A DNA stretch of 64,000 nt, from positions 1 through 64,000 of the forward strand of contig CAJTGB010000006.1 of NCBI GenBank assembly GCA_910575835.1, written 5' to 3'. This DNA comes from Lachnospiraceae bacterium. GTDB taxonomy: Bacteria; Bacillota; Clostridia; Lachnospirales; Lachnospiraceae. Position numbers and translations under genes: made by a program. Shown here piece by piece: positions 42,254 to 50,272 of this stretch; the stretch's first letter is position 1; each line of letters begins with the position of its first letter. The notes beneath the pieces were generated by a model, which ran no database searches, had not been told where the DNA came from, and saw only the letters and a program-made list of their open reading frames with translations.

Positions 42254-43306
42254 ATGCCTACTTTAAGTAAAATATTTGATAAGCGGAAAATTCTTCTTTA
42301 TCAGAATGAGAGTCTTGACTTGGATCACTACTATCAAGAACCCTATCAGGATGAAAATGATGAAATTAAAGAAATGAGCAAACCATTTGAAACCGATGAG
42401 TCGAAGAAAATTCGTTCTCTTGATTTGATTAATGAAAATCGAACATATTCCGGCTTTGGCTATTTTATGGATGGTTCACGTCGCACATATAAAATTGGAG
42501 ATATGGTTTTAGAAGGTAAGAAAATATATCCTGTTGTTGTAGCTCAAGTTCGAGCAGGCTGTACAGAGCGAGATCGACAGAAAAAATTGCATACATACGG
42601 ATTAATTCAAAGGAAAAACCTTCTCTTACTAAGCGATACAATGAATGAGGTGGATTTTCAAGAAATACGTCAACGCATCCTTAAAACAAAAATGGCAGAA
42701 GGGCTTCTTTTGGATATAGTAAAATATCATTTTGATCTTACAAAAGATAGTGTTCCGGTTAATGCAGCCATTGCCAAAGCTAATTCCATGATGCATGATA
42801 TGGAAATTAATATACTGGGCAAAATGGTTAATTCAGGAATACTTGAACCTAATCGTATGTTGATTGTGGATGGGCCGTTACGGTTTATTCGGCAGGATAC
42901 CGGAAAGCCAGAGTTTGCAGATATGTTTTATAATGTTGTCGGCGTTTCTAAGAGCTTTGATCCAATGCTACCGACATCAAACAAAAGTAAGCGGGGCGGA
43001 ACCCAGATTGGTGCAGAACTGCTAAAACTGGAATATGGTCAAAGAACTCCGGTGTTTTTGAAAGAGAACAGTAAGCATCGTAAGTTTGGTTGCTAGTATT
43101 TACGAATTTGTCCTAAAAACAAGGTGTTCAGCTCTCTTGATAATATTTCTCTCTGGTTGCTGAATGAATGTTCACCTACTTGCTTTGGACGGGACAAACG
43201 ATGGGCGAGCCATCTATACCCGATATATTTAACCGAAACATTGATAAAAGCATCTTTTGAAAGTGATTTAGTGTTTATCAGCAATTTTAAACGAGATTTT
43301 CACTAA
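42254..43306 (+). pseudogene. NurA-like nuclease gene interrupted by one in-frame amber stop
   Basis: The frame opens at ATG 42254 with GGAGG seven bases upstream, runs 280 codons to TAG at 43094-43096, then continues in the same frame for 69 more codons to the stop at 43304-43306. NurA-like features are MDGSRRTYKIGD with PVVVAQVRAGC (first acidic motif and strand), MLIVDGPLRF (second acidic motif), FYNVVGVSKSFDP and, after the stop, YLRICPKNKV and RWASHLYPIYLTETLIKASF. The amber sits where family members have Trp (FGC-W-YLRI); TGG to TAG is a single change. The next gene is a HerA fragment, the usual partner. The DNA is clearly more AT-rich than the flanking operons. Confidence 0.7.
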
Positions 43307-43321
43307 TAGGGAGATAAAGAT

Positions 43322-43537
43322 ATGAGTAAGAGAAAATTAATCGGCAGAGTCTCTGCTACAGAAAAATATCCATCATCTTGTGATGATTTTCAGTTTTGGC
43401 TCTCAGATGATGCCATTTTGAGTCCTTTTGATATTGTTCGAGTTGAGAATAAGACTGGTGATTCCATAACCTATGGTGTGGTGCAGGATATTCTACATAT
43501 CACAGATGGGACGGGTCATCTTAGCGCCGAAAGATGA
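43322..43537 (+). pseudogene. HerA-like ATPase, N-terminal HAS-barrel fragment
   Basis: Only 71 codons remain: MSKRKLIGRVSATEKYP, FWLSDDAILSPFDIVRVENK, SITYGVVQDILHITDGTGHLS. This is the N-terminal beta-barrel of HerA helicases/translocases, which normally run to 500-600 residues with a RecA-like ATPase. The frame ends at 43537. The next 280 bp contain only scraps, including about 34 codons ending in MVGAFLV-stop near 43620. The ATPase domain is absent. Confidence 0.65.
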
Positions 43538-43820
43538 AACGGTTAATTCTATAATTGTAAGCAATATGTCACCAGAAGCTGTTGAAAGTACTGCAGGAAT
43601 GGTAGGTGCTTTTTTGGTATAGAGAATGGATATAGTTGAAGCAAATTATTTTATATTGATGGAAGAAATTCAAGAAAATTTCGAGGAATATATGTTGAGT
43701 GGTTGTTAGATAATTCAGAAGAAAAGCAGCAGAGAAAAGTAATTTGTCATGTGAATGGTTTATATTTTCCATGGTCAAGGATTTAAAAATATTTCAATTG
43801 ATTATAGTAGAGGTAATTAA

Positions 43821-45287
43821 ATGGCAATTCGTTCAATGGAATACCTTAAAAGTCTTGTGCGGGAACTCGTAAAATTACCAAGTGAGACAGAATGGGTAGA
43901 GTTTAAATGTAATAACAAGGAGCCACAAATGATAGGAGAATATATTTCTGCCCTCAGTAATTCAGCGGCATTATGTGAAAGACCAAAAGCTTATTTAGTT
44001 TGGGGCGTACAGGATGACACGCATAAAATTGTGGGTACAGAATTTCAGTACCGGAAGATGAAAAAGGGGAACGAAGAATTAGAAGCGTGGCTTTCCCGGA
44101 TGCTCTTTCCGAGAATTAATTTTCGGTTTTTTGAGGTTTCAATGGAGGATGAAACGGTTGTTCTGTTGGAAATTTCCTGTGCAGAAAAACAGCCAGTTCA
44201 ATTCGCCGGAACAGAGTATATCCGTATTGGAACGAATAAGAAAAATCTGAAGGAATATCCGGATAAAGAGAGAGAACTATGGAGAACATTTGATTCTACC
44301 CCATATGAACTACGAATAGCTATGAGCAATCTGGATGAAGATTCAATGGTCAGTCTGATGGATTTTTCGCGATATTATGATAAACTTGAGATGCCTATTC
44401 CAAGGAACCGAGATAAAATTCTGGAAGATCTGCAACATGAGAAATTTATTGTAAAAAATGATGCTGGAAACTGGAATATTACGAACATAGGCGCACTTAT
44501 GATAGCAAAAGATTTGAAGAAATTTGAAAATTTGCACCGGCGCTCTGTTCGGGTAATCTGGTATAAAGAAAAATCCAGGTTAAATGCAATTCGGGAAAAA
44601 GAATTTACCGGTGGATATGCGTTTTCTCATGAAGATATTGTACAGTATATTATGACTATTATTCCGCAGGAAGAAATTATTGTTGAAGCTACGCGAAAGT
44701 CTATAGTCAGTTTTCCGGAGATTGCTATTAGAGAATTATTGGCGAATGCTATGATTCACCAGGATTTGCAGCAGCGTGGTACAAATCCAATGGTAGAAGT
44801 ATTTCAAAACCGAATTGAGTTTTCCAATGCAGGTGAGCCATTAGTAGCTATTGAGCGTATTGTGGATTCAGTGCCAGTTTCAAGAAATGAAAATATTGCC
44901 GGATTTATGCATAAATGTGGTATTTGCGAAGAACGAGGTAGCGGTTACGATAAGATAATTGAAGCTACAGGAAAGAATGAATTGTTAGCACCGAGAATTG
45001 AGAATCAGAATAATCAATTTACAAAAGCGGTTCTATTTGCAAAGATACCATTTAATATGACAACGAAAGAAGATCGAATCAGAACTTGCTATATGCAGGC
45101 ATGTTTGGCGTATGTTAATTATGAGGCAATCAATAATACTGATATCCGTAATTTATTTGGTTTGTCCATAAAAGAAAGCTATAAAGCATCCAGAATTATT
45201 AAAGATACTATAGAAGCGAGATTATTGCGTCCGCTTGATGATACAACGGCGCCCCGATATATGAAATATATTCCTTATTGGGCATGA
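43821..45287 (+). CDS. Schlafen/AlbA_2-domain ATP-binding protein
   Basis: A 488-residue protein. The N-terminal AlbA_2 (Schlafen-like) domain has ETEWVEFKCNNKEPQMIGEYISALSNSAAL and AYLVWGVQDDTHKIVGTEF. The central and C-terminal part carries a GHKL-like HATPase_c_4 domain (IAIRELLANAMIHQDLQQRG, VEVFQNRIEFSNAGEP, CGICEERGSGYDKIIEA), and the tail (about 420-488) is a winged-helix pattern. Such proteins are accessory-genome regulators or defence-associated proteins of uncertain role. The downstream sequence carries repeated TTAACTTGC words. Composition is AT-rich, suggesting horizontal transfer. Confidence 0.88.
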   Translation: MAIRSMEYLKSLVRELVKLPSETEWVEFKCNNKEPQMIGEYISALSNSAALCERPKAYLVWGVQDDTHKIVGTEFQYRKMKKGNEELEAWLSRMLFPRINFRFFEVSMEDETVVLLEISCAEKQPVQFAGTEYIRIGTNKKNLKEYPDKERELWRTFDSTPYELRIAMSNLDEDSMVSLMDFSRYYDKLEMPIPRNRDKILEDLQHEKFIVKNDAGNWNITNIGALMIAKDLKKFENLHRRSVRVIWYKEKSRLNAIREKEFTGGYAFSHEDIVQYIMTIIPQEEIIVEATRKSIVSFPEIAIRELLANAMIHQDLQQRGTNPMVEVFQNRIEFSNAGEPLVAIERIVDSVPVSRNENIAGFMHKCGICEERGSGYDKIIEATGKNELLAPRIENQNNQFTKAVLFAKIPFNMTTKEDRIRTCYMQACLAYVNYEAINNTDIRNLFGLSIKESYKASRIIKDTIEARLLRPLDDTTAPRYMKYIPYWA

Positions 45288-45288
45288 T

Positions 45289-45308
45289 TTAACTTGCATT
45301 AACTTGCA
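45289..45308. repeat. TTAACTTGC-type double decamer, site 1
   Basis: TTAACTTGCATTAACTTGCA, a direct tandem of a 10-bp unit, two bases after the AlbA_2 stop codon. Related sites lie at 45413-45432 and 48181-48200. Confidence 0.8.
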
Positions 45309-45324
45309 AAAGTAGGAAATGATT

Positions 45325-45390
45325 ACAGAGGAAATGTTGAAATATCACTATTTTTGGAGGATATATAGCTATTTCCTCTGTATTTTTGTT
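45325..45390 (+). terminator. Terminator after the AlbA_2 gene
   Basis: ACAGAGGAAAT (45325-45335) pairs perfectly with ATTTCCTCTGT (45369-45379), 33-nt loop, followed by ATTTTTGTTTT. The 483-bp gap 45288-45770 holds this terminator, two decamer sites, a gene fragment and a long palindrome, each listed. Confidence 0.7.
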
Positions 45391-45412
45391 TTGGGGAATC
45401 ATTTTCTTGAGA

Positions 45413-45432
45413 ATTTAACTTGCGTTAATTTG
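45413..45432. repeat. TTAACTTGC-type double decamer, site 2
   Basis: TTAACTTGCGTTAATTTGCA: 18 of 20 bases match site 1. The sequences following sites 2 and 3 are also alike (a TAT-rich stretch), pointing to a duplicated regulatory unit. Confidence 0.8.
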
Positions 45433-45540
45433 CACAGTATATATTATGAATTTTAAAAGACGATTGAAGTTTGAAATGGTTTATAAAGAAAAAATAAAGG
45501 AATAAAAAAAGTATAAAAATTTATTAGTCCTTACTTGACA

Positions 45541-45669
45541 GCACCATATGGGGAGAAGGTGAAGGCTTATTTGAGGAGAGGGGCGAGGGAGTTGACGGGG
45601 TTTACGGAGTATCCGAATCCGTTGGTGGGGTATGGTGCGTTGTGCGTGAGGGATAGTATACCAGTGTGA
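45541..45669 (+). pseudogene. C-terminal fragment of an unrecognised gene
   Basis: In frame this reads APYGEKVKAYLRRGARELTG, then FTEYPNPLVGYGALCVRDSI, then PV-stop. There is no start codon with a ribosome binding site; the frame opens in unrelated AT-rich DNA. The last 61 bp before the final Pro-Val codons recur at 41824. I cannot name the protein. Confidence 0.5.
45597..45657 (+). repeat. 61-bp direct repeat, copy 2
   Basis: 59 of 61 bases match 41824-41884. The two copies bound 3.7 kb containing the NurA, HerA and AlbA_2 genes. Confidence 0.9.
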
Positions 45670-45688
45670 AGATGGAAGCCCATAATTT

Positions 45689-45734
45689 AATAATCGCTTT
45701 ATTAATCACATGTGTGATTAATAAAGCGATTATT
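45689..45734. promoter_or_regulatory. Perfect 22-bp inverted repeat upstream of the second AlbA_2 gene
   Basis: Arms 45689-45710 and 45713-45734 are exact reverse complements separated only by TG, centred on CACATGTG. It ends 57 bp before the start codon of the truncated AlbA_2 gene. The sequence is AT-rich. It could be an operator for a dimeric regulator, or a terminator/cruciform site. Confidence 0.8.
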
Positions 45735-45791
45735 ATGTGTTGATTAAATTGACGAAGAAGGATATACTTTATGGAGAGGAGGTGTACTGAT

Positions 45792-46391
45792 ATGAATCTT
45801 GGTATGGAGACAGAATTGGTTGAATTCAAAAAAACAACAGGAGAATTAAAAGAAGGCCTTATTTCTATCGCCTCTATGTTGAATAAAAACGGAAAAGGAA
45901 CTTTATATTTTGGTGTAAGGAATGATGGTGAAATTATAGGGCAGCAGATAGGAGACCGTACCATGCGGGAAATATCCCAGGGTATTGCAAATGCAATCAA
46001 ACCACAGGTTATTCCAACGATTATTGTGGAACTGTGTGATGATAAAAATATAATAAAAGTCACTGCTGAAGGAGATGAAAAGCCTTATTCGGCATATGGA
46101 AAATATTATATGAGATCAGCGGATGAAGATAGAGAAATATCACCGCAGCAGTTACGCCGTCTGATGCTTAGTATATCAGATTCTATTGTAAATATTGAGG
46201 CGAATAATCAGGAACTAACTTTTGAACAATTAAAAACATTGTATGCAGGAAATAATCTAACACTTCGGGAGAATACTTTTCAGCGAAATTTAAATCTTCT
46301 GACGCGAGATGGGACTTATAATTTGATGGCAGGTATTTTAGCAGATGTGAATAGTTATTCCATTAAAAAGGGCAATCTTGCTGTTGATTAG
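45792..46391 (+). pseudogene. AlbA_2-domain protein truncated at the C-terminus
   Basis: The start at 45792 (MNLGMETELVEFKKTTGELKEG) has GAGGAGGTG eight bases upstream. The AlbA_2 domain is complete (LISIASMLNKNGKGTLYFGVRNDGEIIGQ, YSAYGKYYMRSADEDREISPQQLRRLM). Family members continue past ADVNSYSIK for another 250-300 residues with an ATPase domain; here the frame leaves the family after about residue 193 and ends in LAVD-stop, inside the 3' end of the opposite kinase gene. A deletion joined the two genes tail to tail near 46367. Confidence 0.75.
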
Positions 46392-47264
46392 ATAGTCTAC
46401 GGCTTCGTCGCCTACCCATGCTGTCTGTGTAAGTTCCTGTATTGGAAAACGCAGATTTTCAATGTAGTGGGCGGCTTCCGTTGTATGGTTTTTTAATAGA
46501 TAGTGATACACTACATCAATATGATTTTGGAAGTCATGGAACAATTTTGCGTTAGCGGCATAAACATTTTTAAGGGTCTGATAGTCATGCTCCAATAACG
46601 CATTTTTTTCTTTTTCAAGCAGCATAATCTTTTTTTCCATTTCATATTGGCGGTTAAGGTTGAAAAATAAGATTGCTACAAGGATTAGCATTGAGAAGAT
46701 GATCCAAGTTGTCAGTTGGTCGTCACTTATGGATACGGTATTCTGCCCGGATAAAAGAACGGCTCCCAGCATACCAGCTATCGCAATTCCGGCTATTATC
46801 CGTGGTGATAGATTTTCATTTCTTTTATGCGATTTCACAGTAAGAAAAGCAATTCCCAGCATAAAAAGCCGGACAATCCAAACTGCCGCTATATATCCAT
46901 TTGACCGCATATCAAGAAAACGGTCTGATTGAAAGATATCCCCCAGCCCAGCCGATAGAATAAATTCCCACAAAGCAACCGTTGCTTCATAAAAGAAAAT
47001 GAGAAACAGGCTCACCCTGGGCTGCGCCGCATATAGATAATATGCAATCAGTATTACAAAAATTATTTCTATACCCGTCATATAAAATTGCTGAATGGGG
47101 AAACAGGACAGCACGGTAATAAAGGCTGCTGCACACACAGAAATGACGCTTGCTTTTTTCCTGTTTCCAGCTAATTGCTGCAATGTTATAACAAGATACA
47201 GCCCTAAAAATATCCGCAATCCATTTGTAAAAAAGAATGAAAGTATCTGATACCAAGTCATCAT
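46338..47264 (-). pseudogene. GHKL/AgrC-type sensor kinase lacking its ATPase domain
   Basis: 308 residues: six to seven N-terminal transmembrane helices (ILSFFFTNGLRIFLGLYLVITL, IIFVILIAYYLYAA, IFSMLILVAILFF and others), a coiled coil and the dimerisation/phosphoacceptor helix (LFHDFQNHIDVVYHYLLKNH, His in FHDFQNH). The HATPase_c domain should follow VGDEAVDYLINSKIAL, but the frame passes into the truncated AlbA_2 gene and stops. The ATG at 47264 overlaps the stop of the upstream regulator remnant (ATGA), typical of AgrA-AgrC-like pairs. Confidence 0.75.
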
Positions 47265-47531
47265 ATATGCGCCCCCCAAAACCTGTTTATCTGCTTTTTT
47301 ACTTCCTGCAAATGGGAACGGCTGATTGGAAGCGTTTCGCCATTTTTGAGATATGCCATGCTGTCACTGATTTTCATAATGGTCGTCTGTAATATCAAAA
47401 AGGAGATTGCTGCTTTGTGTATAAGTTGCAATCTCATAACCTATTCCGCAAGAGCGCAGACAGTCTTTCACAATATCCCCATGAGATTTGATCGCTTCCT
47501 TATCGTCGTCACATATCGCTATCCGTACCAA
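47261..47531 (-). pseudogene. LytTR-type response regulator with a large internal deletion
   Basis: The first about 45 codons (LVRIAICDDDKEAIKSHGDIVKDCLRSCGIGYEIATYTQSSNLLFDI) are the start of a receiver domain. After about 47 codons plus a frame change the sequence resumes as MAYLKNGETLPISRSHLQEVKKQINRFWGAHI-stop, the last helix and strands of a LytTR DNA-binding domain. About 140 residues are missing between them. The stop overlaps the kinase start. A TTG at 47531 is the likely original start, inside the end of the HTH gene. Confidence 0.65.
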
Positions 47532-47712
47532 TGCGTTCACCCCGTTTCTTGTATCTTCCGTCAGCGGGCTTTTCAGCGTCCTTTGGTATCAACCACAAGC
47601 GGCTGAATTTTGCCACGCCCGGTATGCGGTTTTCCTCACATAGCTTTTGCACATGTCTTTCTGAAATGCCCCATTTTGTTGCTGCTTCCGGGGCGGGAAT
47701 ATACTCTAACAT
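47509..47712 (-). CDS. Small helix-turn-helix DNA-binding protein
   Basis: A 67-residue MerR/excisionase-like protein: IPAPEAATKWGISERHVQKLCEENRIPGVAKFSRLWLIPKDAEKPADGR. The HTH and wing (FSRLWLIPKDA) are complete. A promoter lies about 40 bp upstream and AAAGGTG precedes the ATG. Its end overlaps the response regulator remnant. Such proteins are common in accessory DNA. Confidence 0.75.
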   Translation of the reverse strand: MLEYIPAPEAATKWGISERHVQKLCEENRIPGVAKFSRLWLIPKDAEKPADGRYKKRGERIGTDSDM

Positions 47713-47747
47713 CTTTATGCACCTTTTCTCTGATCTCTATCAGTATA

Positions 47748-47776
47748 ATTATGTACGTCCAACCGAATAACTTCAA
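47748..47776 (-). promoter_or_regulatory. Promoter of the small HTH gene
   Basis: On the minus strand TTGAAG (47776-47771), 17-bp spacer, CATAAT (47753-47748), 35 bp before the start codon. Confidence 0.6.
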
Positions 47777-47880
47777 GCTGCTTTTTGAAAATAAAGAAAA
47801 TTATTTTGGCTAACTGATAGAACTGTGTAGACATATCTAAAAAGAAAGGTGAACAGTAAAATGTAACAGGGTGAATGAAT

Positions 47881-48090
47881 ATGGCAAAAAGACCAGTACC
47901 ACGATATGACTTTAAGGCTTTTGGGGAGGCAATCAAGATAGCCTGGAAAGGGCGCAAGGAGAGACGGAAAAAGGTATACGACGAGATCCTTTTGGAGCAG
48001 TCCGCCGGGCGTTCCGGCGGCGCAGCCGCTTTCTGCTCCACTTTGGTTGTGGATTTGTTACGTGATAGAACGCCATTTTGCCGGGGTTAG
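47881..48090 (+). pseudogene. XRE-type regulator fragment of an integrative conjugative element
   Basis: The first 35 codons (MAKRPVPRYDFKAFGEAIKI, then AWKGRKERRKKVYDEIL) match the N-terminus of helix-turn-helix regulators found in Tn916/Tn1549-like ICEs. After that the frame reads into GC-rich unrelated sequence (SAGRSGGAAAFC) and stops. The GC jump at about 47998 marks the junction. 48091-48248 contains one more decamer site and nothing else I can name. Confidence 0.55.
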
Positions 48091-48180
48091 GTATAAATCC
48101 CTGTACCTGGCAAAAGTGCGCCCGTAAAGCTGCATATAGAAAGGCTTTTTTGAGATAATCAACCATTTTACTAGAAAAGT

Positions 48181-48200
48181 TTGACTTGCGCTAATTTGCA
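48181..48200. repeat. TTAACTTGC-type double decamer, site 3
   Basis: TTGACTTGCGCTAATTTGCA: 18 of 20 bases match site 2. It is followed within 30 bp by GCACCATATGGAGA, also found (with one extra G) at 45541. Confidence 0.75.
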
Positions 48201-48249
48201 TAGTTTATGTTATTAACTTCGCACCATATGGAGATAAAATATAAAACTA

Positions 48250-48300
48250 TTGCAAATTGATTTGTAATAACGTATAATAAAAACGATATTACGAATTGTG
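48250..48300 (+). promoter_or_regulatory. Shared-type promoter A (LRR protein gene)
   Basis: TTGCAA (48250-48255), 17-bp spacer, TATAAT (48273-48278), within ATTGCA-N16-CGTATAATAAAAAC. It is followed by ACGATATTACGAATT. One of four near-identical promoters in this part of the window. Confidence 0.85.
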
Positions 48301-48332
48301 CAAAATATATCATGGAGAAGGAGCATTAAAAA

Positions 48333-49988
48333 ATGAAGAGGAAGTTAGCAGCCGTCTTTCTGGCGGCAGCCCTGGTGGTGTCTGGCGGTTCAATGGCTTG
48401 GGCAGCAGAGGGAGAAGAAGATGCGGGACAAGTCAATATTGAAGAAAGAACAGATTCGAATGTAAAGAAAAATGTGGCTGCGTCGTTGGATGAGACTGAA
48501 ACAGAAATAGTTGGTGAGCGCAGCGAAGATGCATACTCTGGTACAGATGTGCGATCTGAAGAAGATGGGAATTTGACAGCCAGAGATATAGCATCTGATT
48601 TGGAGCCGGCAGCTTCGGAATCGGGAGACCCGGAGCCAGTGAATCCCGGGGAAGGAACGGATACAATAACGGAGACGGATGCTAATGGTCTTACGTGGAC
48701 ATTGACAGATGGAGTGGTTACGATTTCTGGAAGTGGAGAAACAGGAGAATCGCCATTTGGTGATGAGATAATCGAAGGGATTACCTCAGTGGTTATCGAA
48801 GACGGTGTTACGGGAATAGGGAATCATACATTTGAATGGTACACAGGATTAAGAACGGTAGCAATACCGGGAACTGTAACGGAAATAGGTGAGTATGCAT
48901 TTCGGTACTGTGCAAGCCTTTCTGATCTGGCTATACCTAATAGTGTTACGAAGATAGGAAATCATGCGTTTAACAGTTGCCGTGAGCTGACTACTGTGAC
49001 AATTCCGAACAGTATGACAGAAATAGGTGAATATGTATTCTATGGCTGTATTAGTTTAGAAAGTGTATCCATTCCATCCAGTATAGTGAAAATAGGTGCA
49101 TATGCATTTTATGGTTGTTCCAACCTTTCGGCCCTGACCATACCAAATAAAGTGACGAGGATAGCTTATCGGGCTTTTGCATATTGCGGAACGCTTCCTG
49201 AGGTAACGCTTCCAAGCAGTGTAAAGAGTGTGGGGGATGGCATATTTGCAGGATGTACAGGTCTAAAAAAGGTTACGTTTGACGGAGAGGCACCAGAGAT
49301 TACTTTTGATGATAGAGTGGTTCAACTTGAACCCTTCGAGGATGTAACAGCGATTGCTTATTGCACAATTGCCAGTAAAACGTGGACCGAAGAAATACGA
49401 AACAGCTTGGGAAGCAAATTTGCGGGCTGGGTAATGCCCAAATTACCGGCAACTCCGAAGCCGCCGTCAACGACAGATAAGGTCAAACCGCTTAGGATCA
49501 TCCCGGAGGTCACAGATAACATATACATTATCGGCAGCGGTGAAGGAGCGACAATCAAGTGTACCGGAGAATTGAAGGATTTTGTGAGTGTACACGTAGA
49601 CGGCGAAGAAGTAGACCGGAGTAACTATACTTTGAAGGAAGGATCAACTGTGCTGACATTCTTGTCAAAGTATCTGGACACGCTCTCAGTAGGCAAACAT
49701 AAGGTCACCATGAATTATACCTATGGTTCTGTGGACACAGAATTGAATGTACTGGCAAAGACAGGCAGCAATACTACAGTACCGGGGGCGTCAGGTGTAA
49801 TATCTGGCTCAAATGGATCAGGCAGCGCTAATGGTGCCGTGACGGGGGCAAACAGAACTGGTACGGCTGGAAATGTATCATCTCCAAAAACGGGGGATCA
49901 GGCAGCGGCAGTATTATGGATGCTGATTGCGGTATTCTCAGCGGGAATCGGCGTTACTGCAGCAAGCAGGAGAAGAAATGCGGCATGA
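48333..49988 (+). CDS. BspA-type leucine-rich repeat cell-wall protein with sortase signal
   Basis: A 551-residue surface protein. Signal peptide MKRKLAAVFLAAALVVSGGSMAWAA; acidic spacer; five to six LRR_5 repeats (about 150-320: FEWYTGLRTVAIPGTVTEIGEYAFRYCASLSDLAIPNSVTKIGNHAF and similar); a beta-rich domain (about 390-485); a Ser/Gly/Asn linker; and a C-terminal sorting signal SPKTGD followed by a hydrophobic helix and RRRNAA. The SPKTG form deviates from LPXTG at the first position, as often seen in Clostridia. It is probably an adhesin, transcribed from shared-type promoter A. Confidence 0.88.
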   Translation: MKRKLAAVFLAAALVVSGGSMAWAAEGEEDAGQVNIEERTDSNVKKNVAASLDETETEIVGERSEDAYSGTDVRSEEDGNLTARDIASDLEPAASESGDPEPVNPGEGTDTITETDANGLTWTLTDGVVTISGSGETGESPFGDEIIEGITSVVIEDGVTGIGNHTFEWYTGLRTVAIPGTVTEIGEYAFRYCASLSDLAIPNSVTKIGNHAFNSCRELTTVTIPNSMTEIGEYVFYGCISLESVSIPSSIVKIGAYAFYGCSNLSALTIPNKVTRIAYRAFAYCGTLPEVTLPSSVKSVGDGIFAGCTGLKKVTFDGEAPEITFDDRVVQLEPFEDVTAIAYCTIASKTWTEEIRNSLGSKFAGWVMPKLPATPKPPSTTDKVKPLRIIPEVTDNIYIIGSGEGATIKCTGELKDFVSVHVDGEEVDRSNYTLKEGSTVLTFLSKYLDTLSVGKHKVTMNYTYGSVDTELNVLAKTGSNTTVPGASGVISGSNGSGSANGAVTGANRTGTAGNVSSPKTGDQAAAVLWMLIAVFSAGIGVTAASRRRNAA

Positions 49989-50059
49989 TGCGGGCATGCT
50001 CTGGATTGTGGTGTGCATTTTGGCAGGCACATATTAAGTAAGTAAATGAAGTTTTCGGT

Positions 50060-50092
50060 AAAACCGGCGTGGAGGAATTCATGCCGGTTTTT
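50060..50092 (+). terminator. Rho-independent terminator of the LRR protein gene
   Basis: AAAACCGGC (50060-50068) pairs with GCCGGTTTTT (50083-50092), 14-nt loop, with a T-run at the end. Confidence 0.88.
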
Positions 50093-50131
50093 CTGTATTT
50101 GAGCAGCAGTTTGTTTGTGATATTCTTTTTA

Positions 50132-50175
50132 TTGCAATATAATGAAATAAAGCGTATAATAATAACGATAATACG
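50132..50175 (+). promoter_or_regulatory. Shared-type promoter B (O-antigen ligase-like gene)
   Basis: TTGCAA (50132-50137), 17-bp spacer, TATAAT (50155-50160), within ATTGCA-N16-CGTATAATAATAAC, then ACGATAATACGAATT. The transcript would have a leader of about 105 nt. Confidence 0.85.
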
Positions 50176-50272
50176 AATTTTGGGTAATCTCTATTTATAA
50201 TGACAGTGACTCAAACAAGTATGTTTGCATGTATAGACGGCAGCAATGTGTATTTTGGCTAAGGAGGCTCAT

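Noticed and set aside
43505-43820. Small ORFs after the HerA fragment (for example one ending MVGAFLV)
   Set aside because: They are short, overlap a degenerate junction and match no domain I can name; they are treated as gene scraps.
47933-48166. 77-codon minus-strand ORF (MVDYLKKAFLYAALRAHFCQ...)
   Set aside because: Possibly mobile-element sequence, but it spans a junction between unrelated segments and has no clear start signal or domain.
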